Below, one piece after another: positions 45,524-54,345 of a stretch of DNA of 64,000 nt (position 1 is the first letter of the stretch; every line of letters begins with the position of its first letter). The notes beneath the pieces are model-generated. The model saw nothing but the letters and a program-made list of their open reading frames with translations, was not told the DNA's origin and did no database searches. The translations under genes were made by a program, and so were the position numbers. The stretch lies in assembly GCF_030010625.1 (NCBI RefSeq), contig NZ_JASCXN010000025.1, forward strand, positions 61,508-125,507, given 5' to 3'. The DNA is from Streptomyces sp. CC208A (lineage in GTDB: Bacteria; Actinomycetota; Actinomycetes; Streptomycetales; Streptomycetaceae).

Positions 45524-45541
45524 CTGCCCGATTTCGGGCAG
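45524..45541. promoter_or_regulatory. Palindrome CTGCCCGA-TT-TCGGGCAG
   Basis: Perfect 8-bp arms with a 2-base centre, about 40 bp from the start used for the small gene. Probably an operator, or a hairpin in its leader. Confidence 0.5.
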
Positions 45542-45582
45542 GATTCTTGCGGAAGACGGGGGGTGCCCCTCAATATTCATGG

Positions 45583-45858
45583 GTGCTCGAACGCCGCCCG
45601 TCCCATGACGACCTCATCGACCACCTGGTCCGGAGCACCGCGCTCCAGCGTGGTGAGGCCGCCCGGGTGGTGCTCGACGTGCTGGCGTACTTCGACGAGA
45701 CGACCGAGGAGTTCGTCCGGCGGCGCCACCGCGAGCTGCAGTCCGGCGGGGCGGTGAACGCGGAGATCTTCGAGCGGATCTCGGGCGAGCTGCCGCACCG
45801 GGCCGTCGCTCCGCCGGAGCTCTCGCTCCGGCAGCTGCGTCGGATCGTCTACGGGTAG
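45583..45858 (+). CDS. Small conserved protein before glmS
   Basis: 91 residues, helical and charged: SHDDLIDHLVRSTALQRGEA, FDETTEEFVRRRHRELQ and a C-terminal ELSLRQLRRIVYG. Similar proteins precede glmS in other Streptomyces; function unknown. GTG 45583 begins at the conserved part; a GTG at 45517 would add 22 residues but would be crossed by the palindrome. Probably co-transcribed with glmS (56-bp gap). Confidence 0.7.
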   Translation: MLERRPSHDDLIDHLVRSTALQRGEAARVVLDVLAYFDETTEEFVRRRHRELQSGGAVNAEIFERISGELPHRAVAPPELSLRQLRRIVYG

Positions 45859-45914
45859 TCCGGCCCTCTCGTCGAGGCCGAGCACCACCATCACCTATCG
45901 GAGGGGTTTCCTTT

Positions 45915-47732
45915 ATGTGCGGAATTGTCGGTTACATCGGTAAGCGCGACGTGGCGCCGCTGCTCCTGGAGGGCCTGGCCCGCCTGGAGTACCGCGGGTA
46001 CGACTCCGCCGGTCTCGTCATCAACAGCCCGAAGAGCGCGGCGCTGAAGATGGTCAAGGCCAAGGGACGGGTCCGGGACCTGGAGGCCCGGGTCCCCAAG
46101 CGCTTCTCCGGCACCACCGGCATCGCGCACACCCGCTGGGCCACGCACGGCGCGCCCAGCGACCACAACTCGCACCCCCACCTGGACCCGGAGAACAAGG
46201 TCGCCGTCGTCCACAACGGCATCGTCGACAACGCCGCCGAGCTCCGCGCCAAGCTGGAGGCCGACGGGGTCGTCTTCGCCTCCGAGACCGACACCGAGGT
46301 CATCACCCACCTCGTCGCCCGCTCCCAGGCCGAGACGCTTGAGGACAAGGTCCGCGACGCGCTCAAGGTCATCGAGGGCACCTACGGCATCGCCGTGATG
46401 CACGCCGACTTCAACGACCGCATCGTCGTCGCCCGCAACGGCTCGCCGGTCATCCTCGGCATCGGAGAGAAGGAGATGCTGGTCGCCTCCGACGTGGCCG
46501 CGCTCATCGCCCACACCCGCCAGGTCGTCACCCTCGACGACGGTGAGATGGCCACCCTCAAGGCCGACGACTTCCGCACCTACACGGTCACCGGCGCCTC
46601 CACCACCGCCACCCCCGAGACCGTCGAGTGGGAGGCCGCCTCGTACGACATGGGCGGCCACGACACGTACATGCACAAGGAGATCTCCGAGCAGCCCGAC
46701 GCGGTCGACCGCGTGCTGCGCGGCCGGATCGACGACCGCTTCTCCACCGTGCACCTCGGCGGCCTCAACCTCGACCCGCGCGAGGCCCGCACCATCCGCC
46801 GCATCAAGATCCTCGGCTGCGGCACCTCGTACCACGCCGGCATGATCGGCGCCTCCCTCATCGAGGGCATGGCCCGCATCCCGGCCGACGCCGAGCCGGC
46901 CTCCGAGTTCCGCTACCGCAACCCGGTCGTGGACCCCGACACCCTGTACATCGCCGTCTCCCAGTCCGGTGAGACGTACGACGTGCTCGCCGCCGTCCAG
47001 GAGCTCAAGCGCAAGGGCGCCCGCGTCCTCGGCGTGGTCAACGTGGTCGGCTCCGCCATCGCCCGCGAGGCCGACGGCGGCGTCTACGTGCACGCCGGTC
47101 CCGAGGTCTGCGTCGTCTCCACCAAGTGCTTCACCAACACGGTGGTCGCCTTCGCGCTGCTCGCCCTCCACCTCGGCCGCATCCGCGACCTGTCCGTCAC
47201 CGACGGCAAGCGGATCATCGAGGGCCTGCGCAAGCTGCCCGCGCAGATCGAGGAGATCCTCAAGGACGAGGAGGAGATCAAGCGCCTCGCCGCCGAGTAC
47301 GCCGGTGCCCAGTCGATGATGTTCATCGGCCGCGTCCGGGGCTACCCGGTCGCCCTGGAGGCCTCCCTCAAGCTGAAGGAGATCTCCTACATCCACGCCG
47401 AGGCGTACCCGGCCTCCGAGCTGAAGCACGGCCCGCTCGCCCTCATCGAGCCGGCCCTGCCGACGGTCGCGATCGTCCCCGACGACGACCTGCTGGAGAA
47501 GAACCGCGCCGCCCTGGAGGAGATCAAGGCCCGCTCCGGCCGCATCCTCGCGGTCGCCCACCAGCCGCAGGAGAAGGCCGACCACACCATCGTGGTCCCG
47601 AAGAACGAGGACGAGCTCGACCCGATCCTCATGGGCATCCCGCTCCAGCTCTTCGCGTACCACACCGCCCTCGCCATGGGCCGCGACATCGACAAGCCGC
47701 GCAACCTGGCCAAGTCCGTCACGGTCGAGTAG
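45915..47732 (+). CDS. glmS: Glutamine--fructose-6-phosphate aminotransferase
   Basis: 605 residues. After Met removal the N-terminal nucleophile is C2 (CGIVGYIGKRDVAP), starting the glutaminase domain. Two SIS sugar-isomerase domains follow (ILGCGTSYHAG; SQSGETYDVL; FIGRVRGYPVALE), ending KPRNLAKSVTVE. It makes glucosamine-6-phosphate for peptidoglycan. Streptomyces often have two copies, and the DasR site upstream suggests this is the GlcNAc-responsive one. Confidence 0.97.
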   Translation: MCGIVGYIGKRDVAPLLLEGLARLEYRGYDSAGLVINSPKSAALKMVKAKGRVRDLEARVPKRFSGTTGIAHTRWATHGAPSDHNSHPHLDPENKVAVVHNGIVDNAAELRAKLEADGVVFASETDTEVITHLVARSQAETLEDKVRDALKVIEGTYGIAVMHADFNDRIVVARNGSPVILGIGEKEMLVASDVAALIAHTRQVVTLDDGEMATLKADDFRTYTVTGASTTATPETVEWEAASYDMGGHDTYMHKEISEQPDAVDRVLRGRIDDRFSTVHLGGLNLDPREARTIRRIKILGCGTSYHAGMIGASLIEGMARIPADAEPASEFRYRNPVVDPDTLYIAVSQSGETYDVLAAVQELKRKGARVLGVVNVVGSAIAREADGGVYVHAGPEVCVVSTKCFTNTVVAFALLALHLGRIRDLSVTDGKRIIEGLRKLPAQIEEILKDEEEIKRLAAEYAGAQSMMFIGRVRGYPVALEASLKLKEISYIHAEAYPASELKHGPLALIEPALPTVAIVPDDDLLEKNRAALEEIKARSGRILAVAHQPQEKADHTIVVPKNEDELDPILMGIPLQLFAYHTALAMGRDIDKPRNLAKSVTVE

Positions 47733-47834
47733 TCGCCCGGCGGGACCTGTCACCCGCCGAGCACACCACGGCCCCGGGCCTGTCCCCCGGGGCCGTACGC
47801 CGGGCCTGTCCCCGGCGGACCCGACCGGGTACGA

Positions 47835-47877
47835 AGAACGGCCCCCCACGCTTCCCAGGAGCGTGCGGGGCCGTTCT
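47835..47877. terminator. Terminator after glmS
   Basis: 18-bp stem (47835-47852 with 47860-47877) with one mismatch, 7-base loop, followed by GCTTCTTTCCTTC. Lies between convergent genes. Confidence 0.92.
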
Positions 47878-47896
47878 GCTTCTTTCCTTCGTCGCG

Positions 47897-48463
47897 TTAC
47901 GCGGCTGCCGCCGTCGTGCCGCCGCTCGCCCGGCGCAGGGCCATCGGCCAGCCGGCCAGCGCCGCCGTGGCGCCGTACCAGGCCGCGAGGCCCGCGAGCG
48001 CGGCCACCCAGCCGCCCGCCCTGCCCAGGCCCTCGTTGCCCGCCATCGCGGCGATGCCCGAGAGCAGCAGCGCGAGGAACAGCAGGCCGTACACGCCCTG
48101 CCCGAAGACCCCGCCGCCCTTGGCGGCCAGCGTCAGGGTGAGCGCCAGGAGCGCCCACAGGAGCAGGAAGAGACCGGCCGCGTCCGCCGAGGCCCCGCCG
48201 CCCACTCCGGTCCCCCAGGTGAACCAGAAGGCGCCGAGCGCCGCGAAGGCCGTGCCGTCGCCGGTGCTGCCCGCGCGCAGGGCGAGCATGCCGACCAGGA
48301 AGAGCGCCACGCCGCCGACCCAGGTGGCGAGGCCCGCGGCATCGGCTGCCGCGACGTTGTCGATGACCCCGGTGCCGCCCAGGCCGAAGGCCAGGAGGGT
48401 CAGTCCGAGTGCGAGGTTTCCGAGGGTGGAGGTGCCGTTCCCCGACGCGACGTCCTTGTTCAC
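47897..48463 (-). CDS. GPR1/FUN34/YaaH (acetate uptake) family transporter
   Basis: 188 residues with six membrane helices. The entry motif NPAPLGL of the SatP family is replaced by GNLALGLTLLAFGLGG here, so substrate preference may differ from classic acetate/succinate transporters. FWFTWG and a late AAWYGA fit the family. GTG start with GGGAG upstream. Convergent with glmS. Confidence 0.85.
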   Translation of the reverse strand: MNKDVASGNGTSTLGNLALGLTLLAFGLGGTGVIDNVAAADAAGLATWVGGVALFLVGMLALRAGSTGDGTAFAALGAFWFTWGTGVGGGASADAAGLFLLLWALLALTLTLAAKGGGVFGQGVYGLLFLALLLSGIAAMAGNEGLGRAGGWVAALAGLAAWYGATAALAGWPMALRRASGGTTAAAA

Positions 48464-48646
48464 GACGGGCTCCCTTCGAACGAGCGGTGATGCCGCGTGA
48501 GCTGCTGTGTTCCGGTCCCCTTTAACTACCCTTCACAAGCGCACAAATCACCTGAGGGAGGAAGAAATTATCCCTGCCCCAAGGGAGTTGACGGGGTGTC
48601 GGGCGAGCGGTAGCGGGAGCGGTGCGCGGTGCGCGGTGGTGCGCGG

Positions 48647-49168
48647 TCAGGGAATGACGATCACGGGGCGCTGCGCGCGCCGCGCGAGACGGCCGGCGAC
48701 CGAGCCGAAGATCCGGCCGACGATCCCGTGCGTCGAGCCGACCACGATCGCGTCGGCCGAGTACTCCCGGCCGACCTCCTCCAGCTCGTGGCAGATGTCC
48801 CCGCCGCGCTCGACGAGGATCCACGGCACCTCGGAGAGGTGCTCCGCGCAGGCCAGCTCAAGACCGAGGACCTCGGTGCGGTGGTCCGGCACGTCGACGA
48901 AGACCGGCGGCTCGCAGCCCGCCCACACCGTGGTGGGGAGCCGGTTGGCGACGTGCACGATGATCAGGCCGGAGCCGGAGCGCCGGGCCATGCCGATGGC
49001 GTACGCCAGGGCACGCTCGCTGGACGTGGAGCCGTCGAAGCCGACGACCACCCCGTGCCGGAAGGCCGGGTCGCAGGCGTGGCGTGGCTGTTCCACCGCG
49101 AGGGGGTCGACCGTGGAGTCGGCGACGCGCTTGCGGTCCGCGGGTTCGGGGAATTCGTGACCGGCCAT
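48647..49168 (-). CDS. Universal stress protein (UspA family)
   Basis: 173 residues, one Usp domain. VVVGFDGSTSSERALAYAI at the N-terminus of the domain and DAIVVGSTHGIVGRIFGSVA with the ATP-binding G-x2-G-x9-GS pattern; ends QRPVIVIP. Cytoplasmic, probably ATP-binding, and linked in actinobacteria to hypoxia or dormancy control. Confidence 0.92.
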   Translation of the reverse strand: MAGHEFPEPADRKRVADSTVDPLAVEQPRHACDPAFRHGVVVGFDGSTSSERALAYAIGMARRSGSGLIIVHVANRLPTTVWAGCEPPVFVDVPDHRTEVLGLELACAEHLSEVPWILVERGGDICHELEEVGREYSADAIVVGSTHGIVGRIFGSVAGRLARRAQRPVIVIP

Positions 49169-49570
49169 CGGTGTCTCGGCTAGGGAAGTCCTCGTGGGAA
49201 GGGGCGGGAAACGGGGAGCGGCCAACGGGTGGCGGCGGAGCTGTGTCCGGGAATCATCTTCCCAAGCCCATACCCGCAAGGGTACGGCGACACTCCTCTC
49301 CTGCCCAGGGCCCGCCGTGCCACACCCGGCGCGCCCACCGCTCGCGCTCACCGCTCGTGCGCGACTCGGCGCGCGCGGTGTCCCCCGGAGCATGCACGAG
49401 GGGTTCACCATCTGGCAATGCCGGATGTGCCCTACAGGCACCCGCCGGACGGCCCTGCGCGGGTCGCATGCGGCCCTTGCGCGGGGCCGAACGGGCGTCA
49501 CCCGGAGTGACCGGAGGGTTCCGCTTCTCGTTCCCCACAGGTCCGGATCACCGTCGCAGGGAGCCCGCCC
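49169..49570. other. 402-bp gap between divergent genes
   Basis: Upstream region of the stress-protein gene and the next small membrane-protein gene. A TACCC-GCAA-GGGTA hairpin (49269-49282) is present. I see no gene and no clear operator. Confidence 0.4.
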
Positions 49571-49921
49571 GTGCCCGCACCGTCCACGCCTTCCTCCCCC
49601 GTCTCCGCCTCACCCGTCCCCTCCGCCCGTTCCCGCCGCCGCGCCCGGGTGCCGGGCCCGGCGGCGCCCGCCGCCCCGGGGACGGGCGAGTCCGCGCGGG
49701 CCGAGCCGGAGCCGGCCGGGGGTGCCGGGGACGTGGTCCGCTGGGCGGTGTTCTGCTGCGTCCTCGTCCCGCTGGTCCTCGTCGCCTTCGGGACCTCGCT
49801 GGGCGGGGCGGGCGGGACCGCGCTCGGGCTCGCCTCGGTGACGGCCGCGTGCCGGCTGCTGCTGCGCCGGGCGGAGCGCGGACTGCGCGCGGAGGGCGCG
49901 GGGAACAGGCACCGGGGCTGA
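49571..49921 (+). CDS. Small membrane protein, unknown function
   Basis: 116 residues. A ~55-residue Pro/Ala/Ser/Arg-rich cytoplasmic N-terminus, two close helices (WAVFCCVLVPLVLVAFGTSL and ALGLASVTAACRLLL) and a basic tail. GTG start with GGGAG at -9. Codon bias is good, but the gene is not recognised. Confidence 0.6.
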   Translation: MPAPSTPSSPVSASPVPSARSRRRARVPGPAAPAAPGTGESARAEPEPAGGAGDVVRWAVFCCVLVPLVLVAFGTSLGGAGGTALGLASVTAACRLLLRRAERGLRAEGAGNRHRG

Positions 49922-50424
49922 GCGAAGAGCGCGGGCGCGGAGTCCTGAGGAGTCCTGAGGAGTCCTGAGGAGTCCTGAGGAGTCCTGAGGAGTCCTACGG
50001 AGGGTGGGAAACCCCTCCGGACCCCCGCGTCCCCCCGTCGAGTTGACAGGTTCGCACAGCCGATCCCATACGTTTTCAGCCAACTTGAAGTTTCCGGCGC
50101 GTCCTTGACGAAACGGTACGCCTGCCCTTCCCCGATCCCTCGGGAAAGCCCCGCGCCGGAGGGCCGTACCCTACGCGTACGGCCACTTCTCCACCGTGGG
50201 CGCCCGTACGGGCCCCCTCCGGCCGGCCTTCCGGCGATCGATCGCTTCACGCCAAGTTGCCATGTCGACAATGTGCCGGATGGAGAACTTGTCACGCCGG
50301 GTGCCGCGGAACCCAGTAGATTCGATCATGGGTACCGAAGACTGGGGTCTCGTGCAAAACCGAGGGGAAACGTGGCACAGCGACACGACCAGGGAGACGC
50401 GAACACCGAGGGGGGCTTAGCGCC
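49922..50424. promoter_or_regulatory. Long upstream region of adpA
   Basis: 503 bp without a gene. It holds the 10-bp array, a -35-like TTGACA at 50043-50048 with CATACG 18 bases later as candidate -10, and the palindrome AACTTGAAGTT (50082-50092). In Streptomyces adpA has a long leader and is bound by AdpA itself, gamma-butyrolactone receptors and BldD; which sites are here cannot be proven by eye. Confidence 0.5.
49941..49996. repeat. 10-bp tandem repeat array
   Basis: AGTCCTGAGG repeated five times exactly (49941-49990), then AGTCCT. Each junction contains the odd palindrome AGGAGTCCT. It begins 20 bases after a stop codon and ends 430 bp before adpA. Confidence 0.9.
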
Positions 50425-51594
50425 ATGAGCCAGGACTCCGCCGCACCGGAGGTCGCACGGAAATTGTCCGGACGACGCCGTCGCGAAGTCGTCGCGGTGC
50501 TGCTGTTCAGCGGCGGCCCCATCTTCGAGAGCTCCATCCCGCTCTCCGTGTTCGGCATCGACCGGCAGGACGCCGGGGTGCCCCGCTACCGGCTGCTGGT
50601 CTGCGCCGGTGAAGAGGGGCCCCTGCGCACCACGGGCGGGCTCGAACTGACCGCGCCGTACGGCCTGGAGGCGATCAGCCGCGCGGGGACGGTCGTCGTC
50701 CCCGCCTGGCGCTCGATCACCTCGCCGCCGCCTCCGGAGGCCCTTGAGGCGCTCCGCAGGGCGCACGAAGAAGGGGCCAGGATCGTCGGCCTGTGCACCG
50801 GGGCGTTCGTCCTCGCCGCGGCCGGCCTGCTGGACGGCCGCCCGGCGACGACGCACTGGATGTACGCGCCGACGCTCGCCAAGCGCTATCCGTCGGTCCA
50901 CGTGGACCCGCGGGAGCTCTTCGTCGACGACGGGGACGTGCTGACCTCCGCCGGCACCGCGGCCGGAATCGATCTGTGTCTGCACATCGTGCGGACCGAC
51001 CACGGCACCGAGGCCGCGGGCGCGCTCGCGCGCCGGCTGGTCGTCCCGCCGCGGCGCAGTGGCGGTCAGGAGCGCTACCTCGACAGGTCTTTACCGGAGG
51101 AGATCGGCTCCGACCCGCTCGCCGAGGTCGTGGCCTGGGCGCTGGAGCACCTCCACGAGCAGTTCGACGTGGAGACCCTGGCGGCCCGTGCGTACATGTC
51201 ACGGCGGACCTTCGACCGCCGTTTCCGCTCGCTGACCGGCTCCGCGCCGCTCCAGTGGCTGATCACCCAGCGGGTGCTCCAGGCGCAGCGGCTCCTGGAG
51301 ACCTCGGACTACTCGGTGGACGAGGTCGCGGGGCGCTGCGGCTTCCGTTCGCCGGTGGCGCTGCGCGGCCACTTCCGGCGGCAGCTCGGCTCCTCGCCGG
51401 CGGCCTACCGGGCGGCGTACCGGGCCAGGCGGCCCCAGGGTGAGCCGGCCACGGCCGTCCTGGAGCCGGTGGTGCCCGCCCAGGTGGCGGCGGGTGCCCG
51501 CCGGCCCGGGTCACCGCTGGAGCCGGGCAAGCCCACGTCCGACGCCTACACACCGGGCCGGCCCGCCCTGCCGGGCCAGCGCACCGCGCCGTGA
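50425..51594 (+). CDS. adpA: AraC-family developmental master regulator AdpA (BldH)
   Basis: 389 residues. N-terminal DJ-1/PfpI-like dimerisation domain (LLFSGGPIFESSIPLSVFGI; GLCTGAFVLAAAGLLDGR) and C-terminal AraC/XylS DNA-binding domain (YMSRRTFDRRFRSLTG; RCGFRSPVALRGHFRR). The sequence is near-identical to AdpA of other Streptomyces, with a shorter variable tail. Codon 223 is TTA (51091-51093), the rare leucine codon read by the bldA tRNA, placed just between the two domains as in other adpA genes. It controls morphological differentiation and secondary metabolism. Confidence 0.97.
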   Translation: MSQDSAAPEVARKLSGRRRREVVAVLLFSGGPIFESSIPLSVFGIDRQDAGVPRYRLLVCAGEEGPLRTTGGLELTAPYGLEAISRAGTVVVPAWRSITSPPPPEALEALRRAHEEGARIVGLCTGAFVLAAAGLLDGRPATTHWMYAPTLAKRYPSVHVDPRELFVDDGDVLTSAGTAAGIDLCLHIVRTDHGTEAAGALARRLVVPPRRSGGQERYLDRSLPEEIGSDPLAEVVAWALEHLHEQFDVETLAARAYMSRRTFDRRFRSLTGSAPLQWLITQRVLQAQRLLETSDYSVDEVAGRCGFRSPVALRGHFRRQLGSSPAAYRAAYRARRPQGEPATAVLEPVVPAQVAAGARRPGSPLEPGKPTSDAYTPGRPALPGQRTAP

Positions 51595-51655
51595 CGGACG
51601 GCCGCCGCAGCGGGCGATAGAGGACCTGCGCCGCCACAAGCGGCGCGACGCGGTA

Positions 51656-51696
51656 CCGGCGGGCGTCCGGGGAGACCTTCCCCGGGCGCCCGCCGG
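51656..51696 (+). terminator. Terminator between adpA and orn
   Basis: 17-bp stem (51656-51672 with 51680-51696), one wobble pair, 7-base loop, 62 bases after the adpA stop and 37 before orn. Confidence 0.85.
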
Positions 51697-51733
51697 CGTC
51701 TCTCCTCCGTGTTTCGCGCCTAAGGTAGGACGC

Positions 51734-52336
51734 ATGAACGATCGCATGGTGTGGATCGACTGCGAGATGACCGGGCTCTCGCTGACGGACGACGCACTCA
51801 TCGAGGTGGCCGCGCTGGTCACCGACTCGGAACTGAACGTGCTCGGCGAAGGCGTGGACATCGTGATCCGCCCGCCGGACCACGCCCTGGAGACCATGCC
51901 GGAGATCGTGCGCCAGATGCACACCGCCTCCGGTCTGCTCGACGCGCTGCCCGGCGGCACCACGCTGGCCGACGCGGAGGCGCAGGTCCTGGCGTACATC
52001 CGCGAGCACGTGAAGGAGCCCGGCAAGGCGCCGCTGTGCGGGAACTCGGTCTCCACCGACCGCGGCTTCCTCGCCCGGGACATGCCCGCCCTGGAAAGCC
52101 ACCTGCACTACCGGATCGTCGATGTGTCCTCGGTCAAGGAGCTGGCACGCCGCTGGTACCCGAGGGCGTACTTCAACAGTCCGGAGAAGAACGGCAACCA
52201 CCGGGCGCTCGCCGACATCCGCGAGTCCATCGCCGAGCTGCGCTACTACCGCGAGGCGATCTTCGTCCCGCAGCCCGGCCCGGACGCGGAGACCGCCCGG
52301 GAGATCGCGGCCCGGCACGTCGTCCCGGCGGAGTAG
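51734..52336 (+). CDS. orn: Oligoribonuclease
   Basis: 200 residues, DEDDh 3'-5' exonuclease: MVWIDCEMTGL (first D/E), LCGNSVSTDRGF (D), NHRALADIRESI (H and D). It degrades 2-5-nt RNA and the c-di-GMP product pGpG; in S. coelicolor the gene next to adpA is ornA, needed for growth and development. ATG chosen at 51734 with GGTAGGA upstream. Confidence 0.96.
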   Translation: MNDRMVWIDCEMTGLSLTDDALIEVAALVTDSELNVLGEGVDIVIRPPDHALETMPEIVRQMHTASGLLDALPGGTTLADAEAQVLAYIREHVKEPGKAPLCGNSVSTDRGFLARDMPALESHLHYRIVDVSSVKELARRWYPRAYFNSPEKNGNHRALADIRESIAELRYYREAIFVPQPGPDAETAREIAARHVVPAE

Positions 52337-52355
52337 ACGCCTCCCTGAAGGGCCC

Positions 52356-52388
52356 GCTCGCGCACCCGGAGAAAACGTGTGCGCGAGC
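52356..52388 (+). terminator. Terminator after orn
   Basis: GCTCGCGCAC / GTGCGCGAGC stem with a 13-base A-rich loop, 20 bases after the stop. Confidence 0.8.
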
Positions 52389-52463
52389 ACCCCTCGGAAC
52401 CCTGTAGACTTCTTCTCGGCCGGTCGGGGAAACCCGGGGAAACCTCGGAGAACCGCCGGTCAT

Positions 52464-52537
52464 GGTGGGTATAGCTCAGCTGGTAGAGCACCTGGTTGTG
52501 GTCCAGGATGTCGCGGGTTCGAGTCCCGTTACTCACC
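52464..52537 (+). tRNA. tRNA-His (anticodon GTG)
   Basis: Acceptor GTGGGTA pairs with TACTCAC (one G-T). D-arm AGCTCAGCTGGTAGAGC, anticodon loop TTGTGGT with GTG, T-arm GGGTTCGAGTCCC. Position 52464 is the extra G-1 of histidine tRNAs opposite C73. CCA is not encoded. It is the likely integration site of the element that begins just downstream. Confidence 0.97.
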
Positions 52538-52547
52538 CTGAATGATC

Positions 52548-52579
52548 AAGGGCTGACCTGTGTAAACGGGTCAGCCCTT
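52548..52579 (+). terminator. Terminator after tRNA-His
   Basis: AAGGGCTGACC / GGTCAGCCCTT perfect 11-bp stem, AT-rich loop, 10 bases after the tRNA. Confidence 0.85.
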
Positions 52580-52646
52580 CGTCATGCCTGGATCCTTGGG
52601 AACATTGTGGGAACACAGACGTCGGATCCGGTCGTATCGTCGGCCC

Positions 52647-53903
52647 ATGGCGAGCATCGTGGAGAGGCCCAAGAAGGACGGCACCTGCACCTTTCAGGTG
52701 AAGTGGCGCCAGGACGGCTCATGGCAGACGGAGAACTTCGGGGACTCCGACCAAGCCGACCAGTTCAAGAAACTGGTCGAGGCCCACGGCGGCTGCTGGC
52801 CGCACGGGTGGGTGCGCGGCGAGGGATTCGTCGAGCAGCCCAAGGTCCCCGGCGACATGCCCCTTGTGGCGTACGCCACGCGCTACGTCGACCGGCTCAC
52901 CGGCATCGACGACCGGACCCGCGAGGACTACCACCGTGAGATCCGGATCCACTTCTCCCTCATCCGGCACATCGACCCGACCGGCACCGAGCGGGAGGCG
53001 ACGATCTGCAACCTCACGCAGGACGATGTATCCGACTGGGTGCGCATGGAGGAGGACGGCGAGAGGGACCCTGCCGACCCCGAGAAGTGGATCCGAAGGG
53101 AGGCCGACCCCAAGTCCATCCGCAACCGCCACGGGCTCCTGTACTGCATCGTGCAGGCCGCCGTGGAGTCTGAGCCCCAGCTCCGTACGAAGAACTGCTG
53201 CAAGAACACTCGCCTCCCCCGCGTGGACGACCACGTCGACGAGGAGATGACGTTCCTGGAACGCGACGAGTACCAGCGCATCGCCGCCGAGATCACCGAC
53301 CCCGACGCCCGCGACCTGGCCGACTGGCTCGTCGGCACGGGCATGCGCTGGAGCGAGGCCACCGCGCTGAAGATCTCCGACCTCAGCCTGAACTCAGACC
53401 GACCGTCAGCGAACATCCAGCGCGCATGGAAGAAGGCGAAGAAGGGCAGCGTCGGCGGCGCGTTCTACCTCGGGCCGCCGAAGACGAAGAAGGCGCGCCG
53501 GCTGCTGCGGCTGGCGCCTGCACAGGTTGAGGTGGCACGACGTCACGCGACGGGGATGAAGCCGGACGACTTCCTGTTCCGCACCGCTACGGGAAAGTCA
53601 TGGCGGCATGCGAACTACTACAACCGCAAGTGGCTGCCTGCGGTGCAGAAAGCCATGGAGAAAGGACTGCCGAAGCGGCCCCGGCTCCATGACCTCCGGC
53701 ACACGCATGTGTCCTGGCTGATCGCCGCACGGATCCCGCTGCCCGCGATTCAGGTACGCCTCGGGCACGAGAGCATCCAGACCACGGTGGACCGGTACGG
53801 GCATCTGGTGCAGGGGCTCGACGACGACATCGCAGTGGCGATCGAGGCCGCGATGGGCAGCCCGGCGCCGAAGGCGGGGTTGCGGGCGGTGCGCAGCGCC
53901 TAG
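52647..53903 (+). CDS. int: Tyrosine recombinase / phage integrase
   Basis: 418 residues. N-terminal arm-binding region (FQVKWRQDGSWQTENF), SAM-like core domain, and catalytic domain with R234 (TGMRWSEA), H348-x-x-R351 (LHDLRHTH), H374 (RLGHESIQTT) and nucleophile Y384 (VDRYGHL). All catalytic residues are present, so the enzyme should be active. It integrates the element into the adjacent tRNA-His. Confidence 0.96.
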   Translation: MASIVERPKKDGTCTFQVKWRQDGSWQTENFGDSDQADQFKKLVEAHGGCWPHGWVRGEGFVEQPKVPGDMPLVAYATRYVDRLTGIDDRTREDYHREIRIHFSLIRHIDPTGTEREATICNLTQDDVSDWVRMEEDGERDPADPEKWIRREADPKSIRNRHGLLYCIVQAAVESEPQLRTKNCCKNTRLPRVDDHVDEEMTFLERDEYQRIAAEITDPDARDLADWLVGTGMRWSEATALKISDLSLNSDRPSANIQRAWKKAKKGSVGGAFYLGPPKTKKARRLLRLAPAQVEVARRHATGMKPDDFLFRTATGKSWRHANYYNRKWLPAVQKAMEKGLPKRPRLHDLRHTHVSWLIAARIPLPAIQVRLGHESIQTTVDRYGHLVQGLDDDIAVAIEAAMGSPAPKAGLRAVRSA

Positions 53904-54160
53904 TGGGGGGTGGGCTGGGGCGGCTGGTCGCTGCCCCGGTTCTGCCGCCAGAGGCCTGAGCCGATGATGTGCTGGAGGCAGTGGTTCATCTCGCTCCGGA
54001 GCTCTTCGGTCATCTGGCCCTCAAGGACCCCCCAGACCAGGGTTCCTGGCGCCTCAAGCGGGACGACGATGTGGCCGTCCGGCATCTCCTCCTTGGGCAC
54101 GAACTCGATGCGGACAGACTCGCGCATGCTCTGCTGCTTCGCCGTTCCTTCGTCAGCCAT
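53900..54160 (-). CDS. Small phage-type hypothetical protein
   Basis: 86 residues, acidic N-terminus, SVRIEFVPKEEMPDG in the middle and a polar Pro-rich tail. No recognised family. Its stop overlaps the integrase stop region by four bases. Transcribed leftwards with the repressor gene. Confidence 0.6.
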   Translation of the reverse strand: MADEGTAKQQSMRESVRIEFVPKEEMPDGHIVVPLEAPGTLVWGVLEGQMTEELRSEMNHCLQHIIGSGLWRQNRGSDQPPQPTPH

Positions 54161-54345
54161 GTGACCCCCATTACCGTGGCCCGCATCGCTCGGTCACCAG
54201 TTCGAACCTAACGACACACGCAGGCTACCGAACCTACTCGCCCCCCAGGCGGATGGCTCATGCTGCCAGGTCGGTGAAGGTTTGACTACACCCCGCACCC
54301 GACAACCACGCACCGTGAGGTTGCGGCCCGGAATATGCCAGAGCG

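Larger units (their letters stand above)
45151..45582. other. 432-bp intergenic region, regulatory, no gene seen
   Basis: Contains a 32-bp palindrome (45274-45305), a DasR site (45477-45492) and a second palindrome (45524-45541), all described separately. ORFs across it have atypical codon use and no family resemblance. Confidence 0.6.

Noticed and set aside
49941..49996. CRISPR array
   Set aside because: Direct tandem repeat with no spacers.
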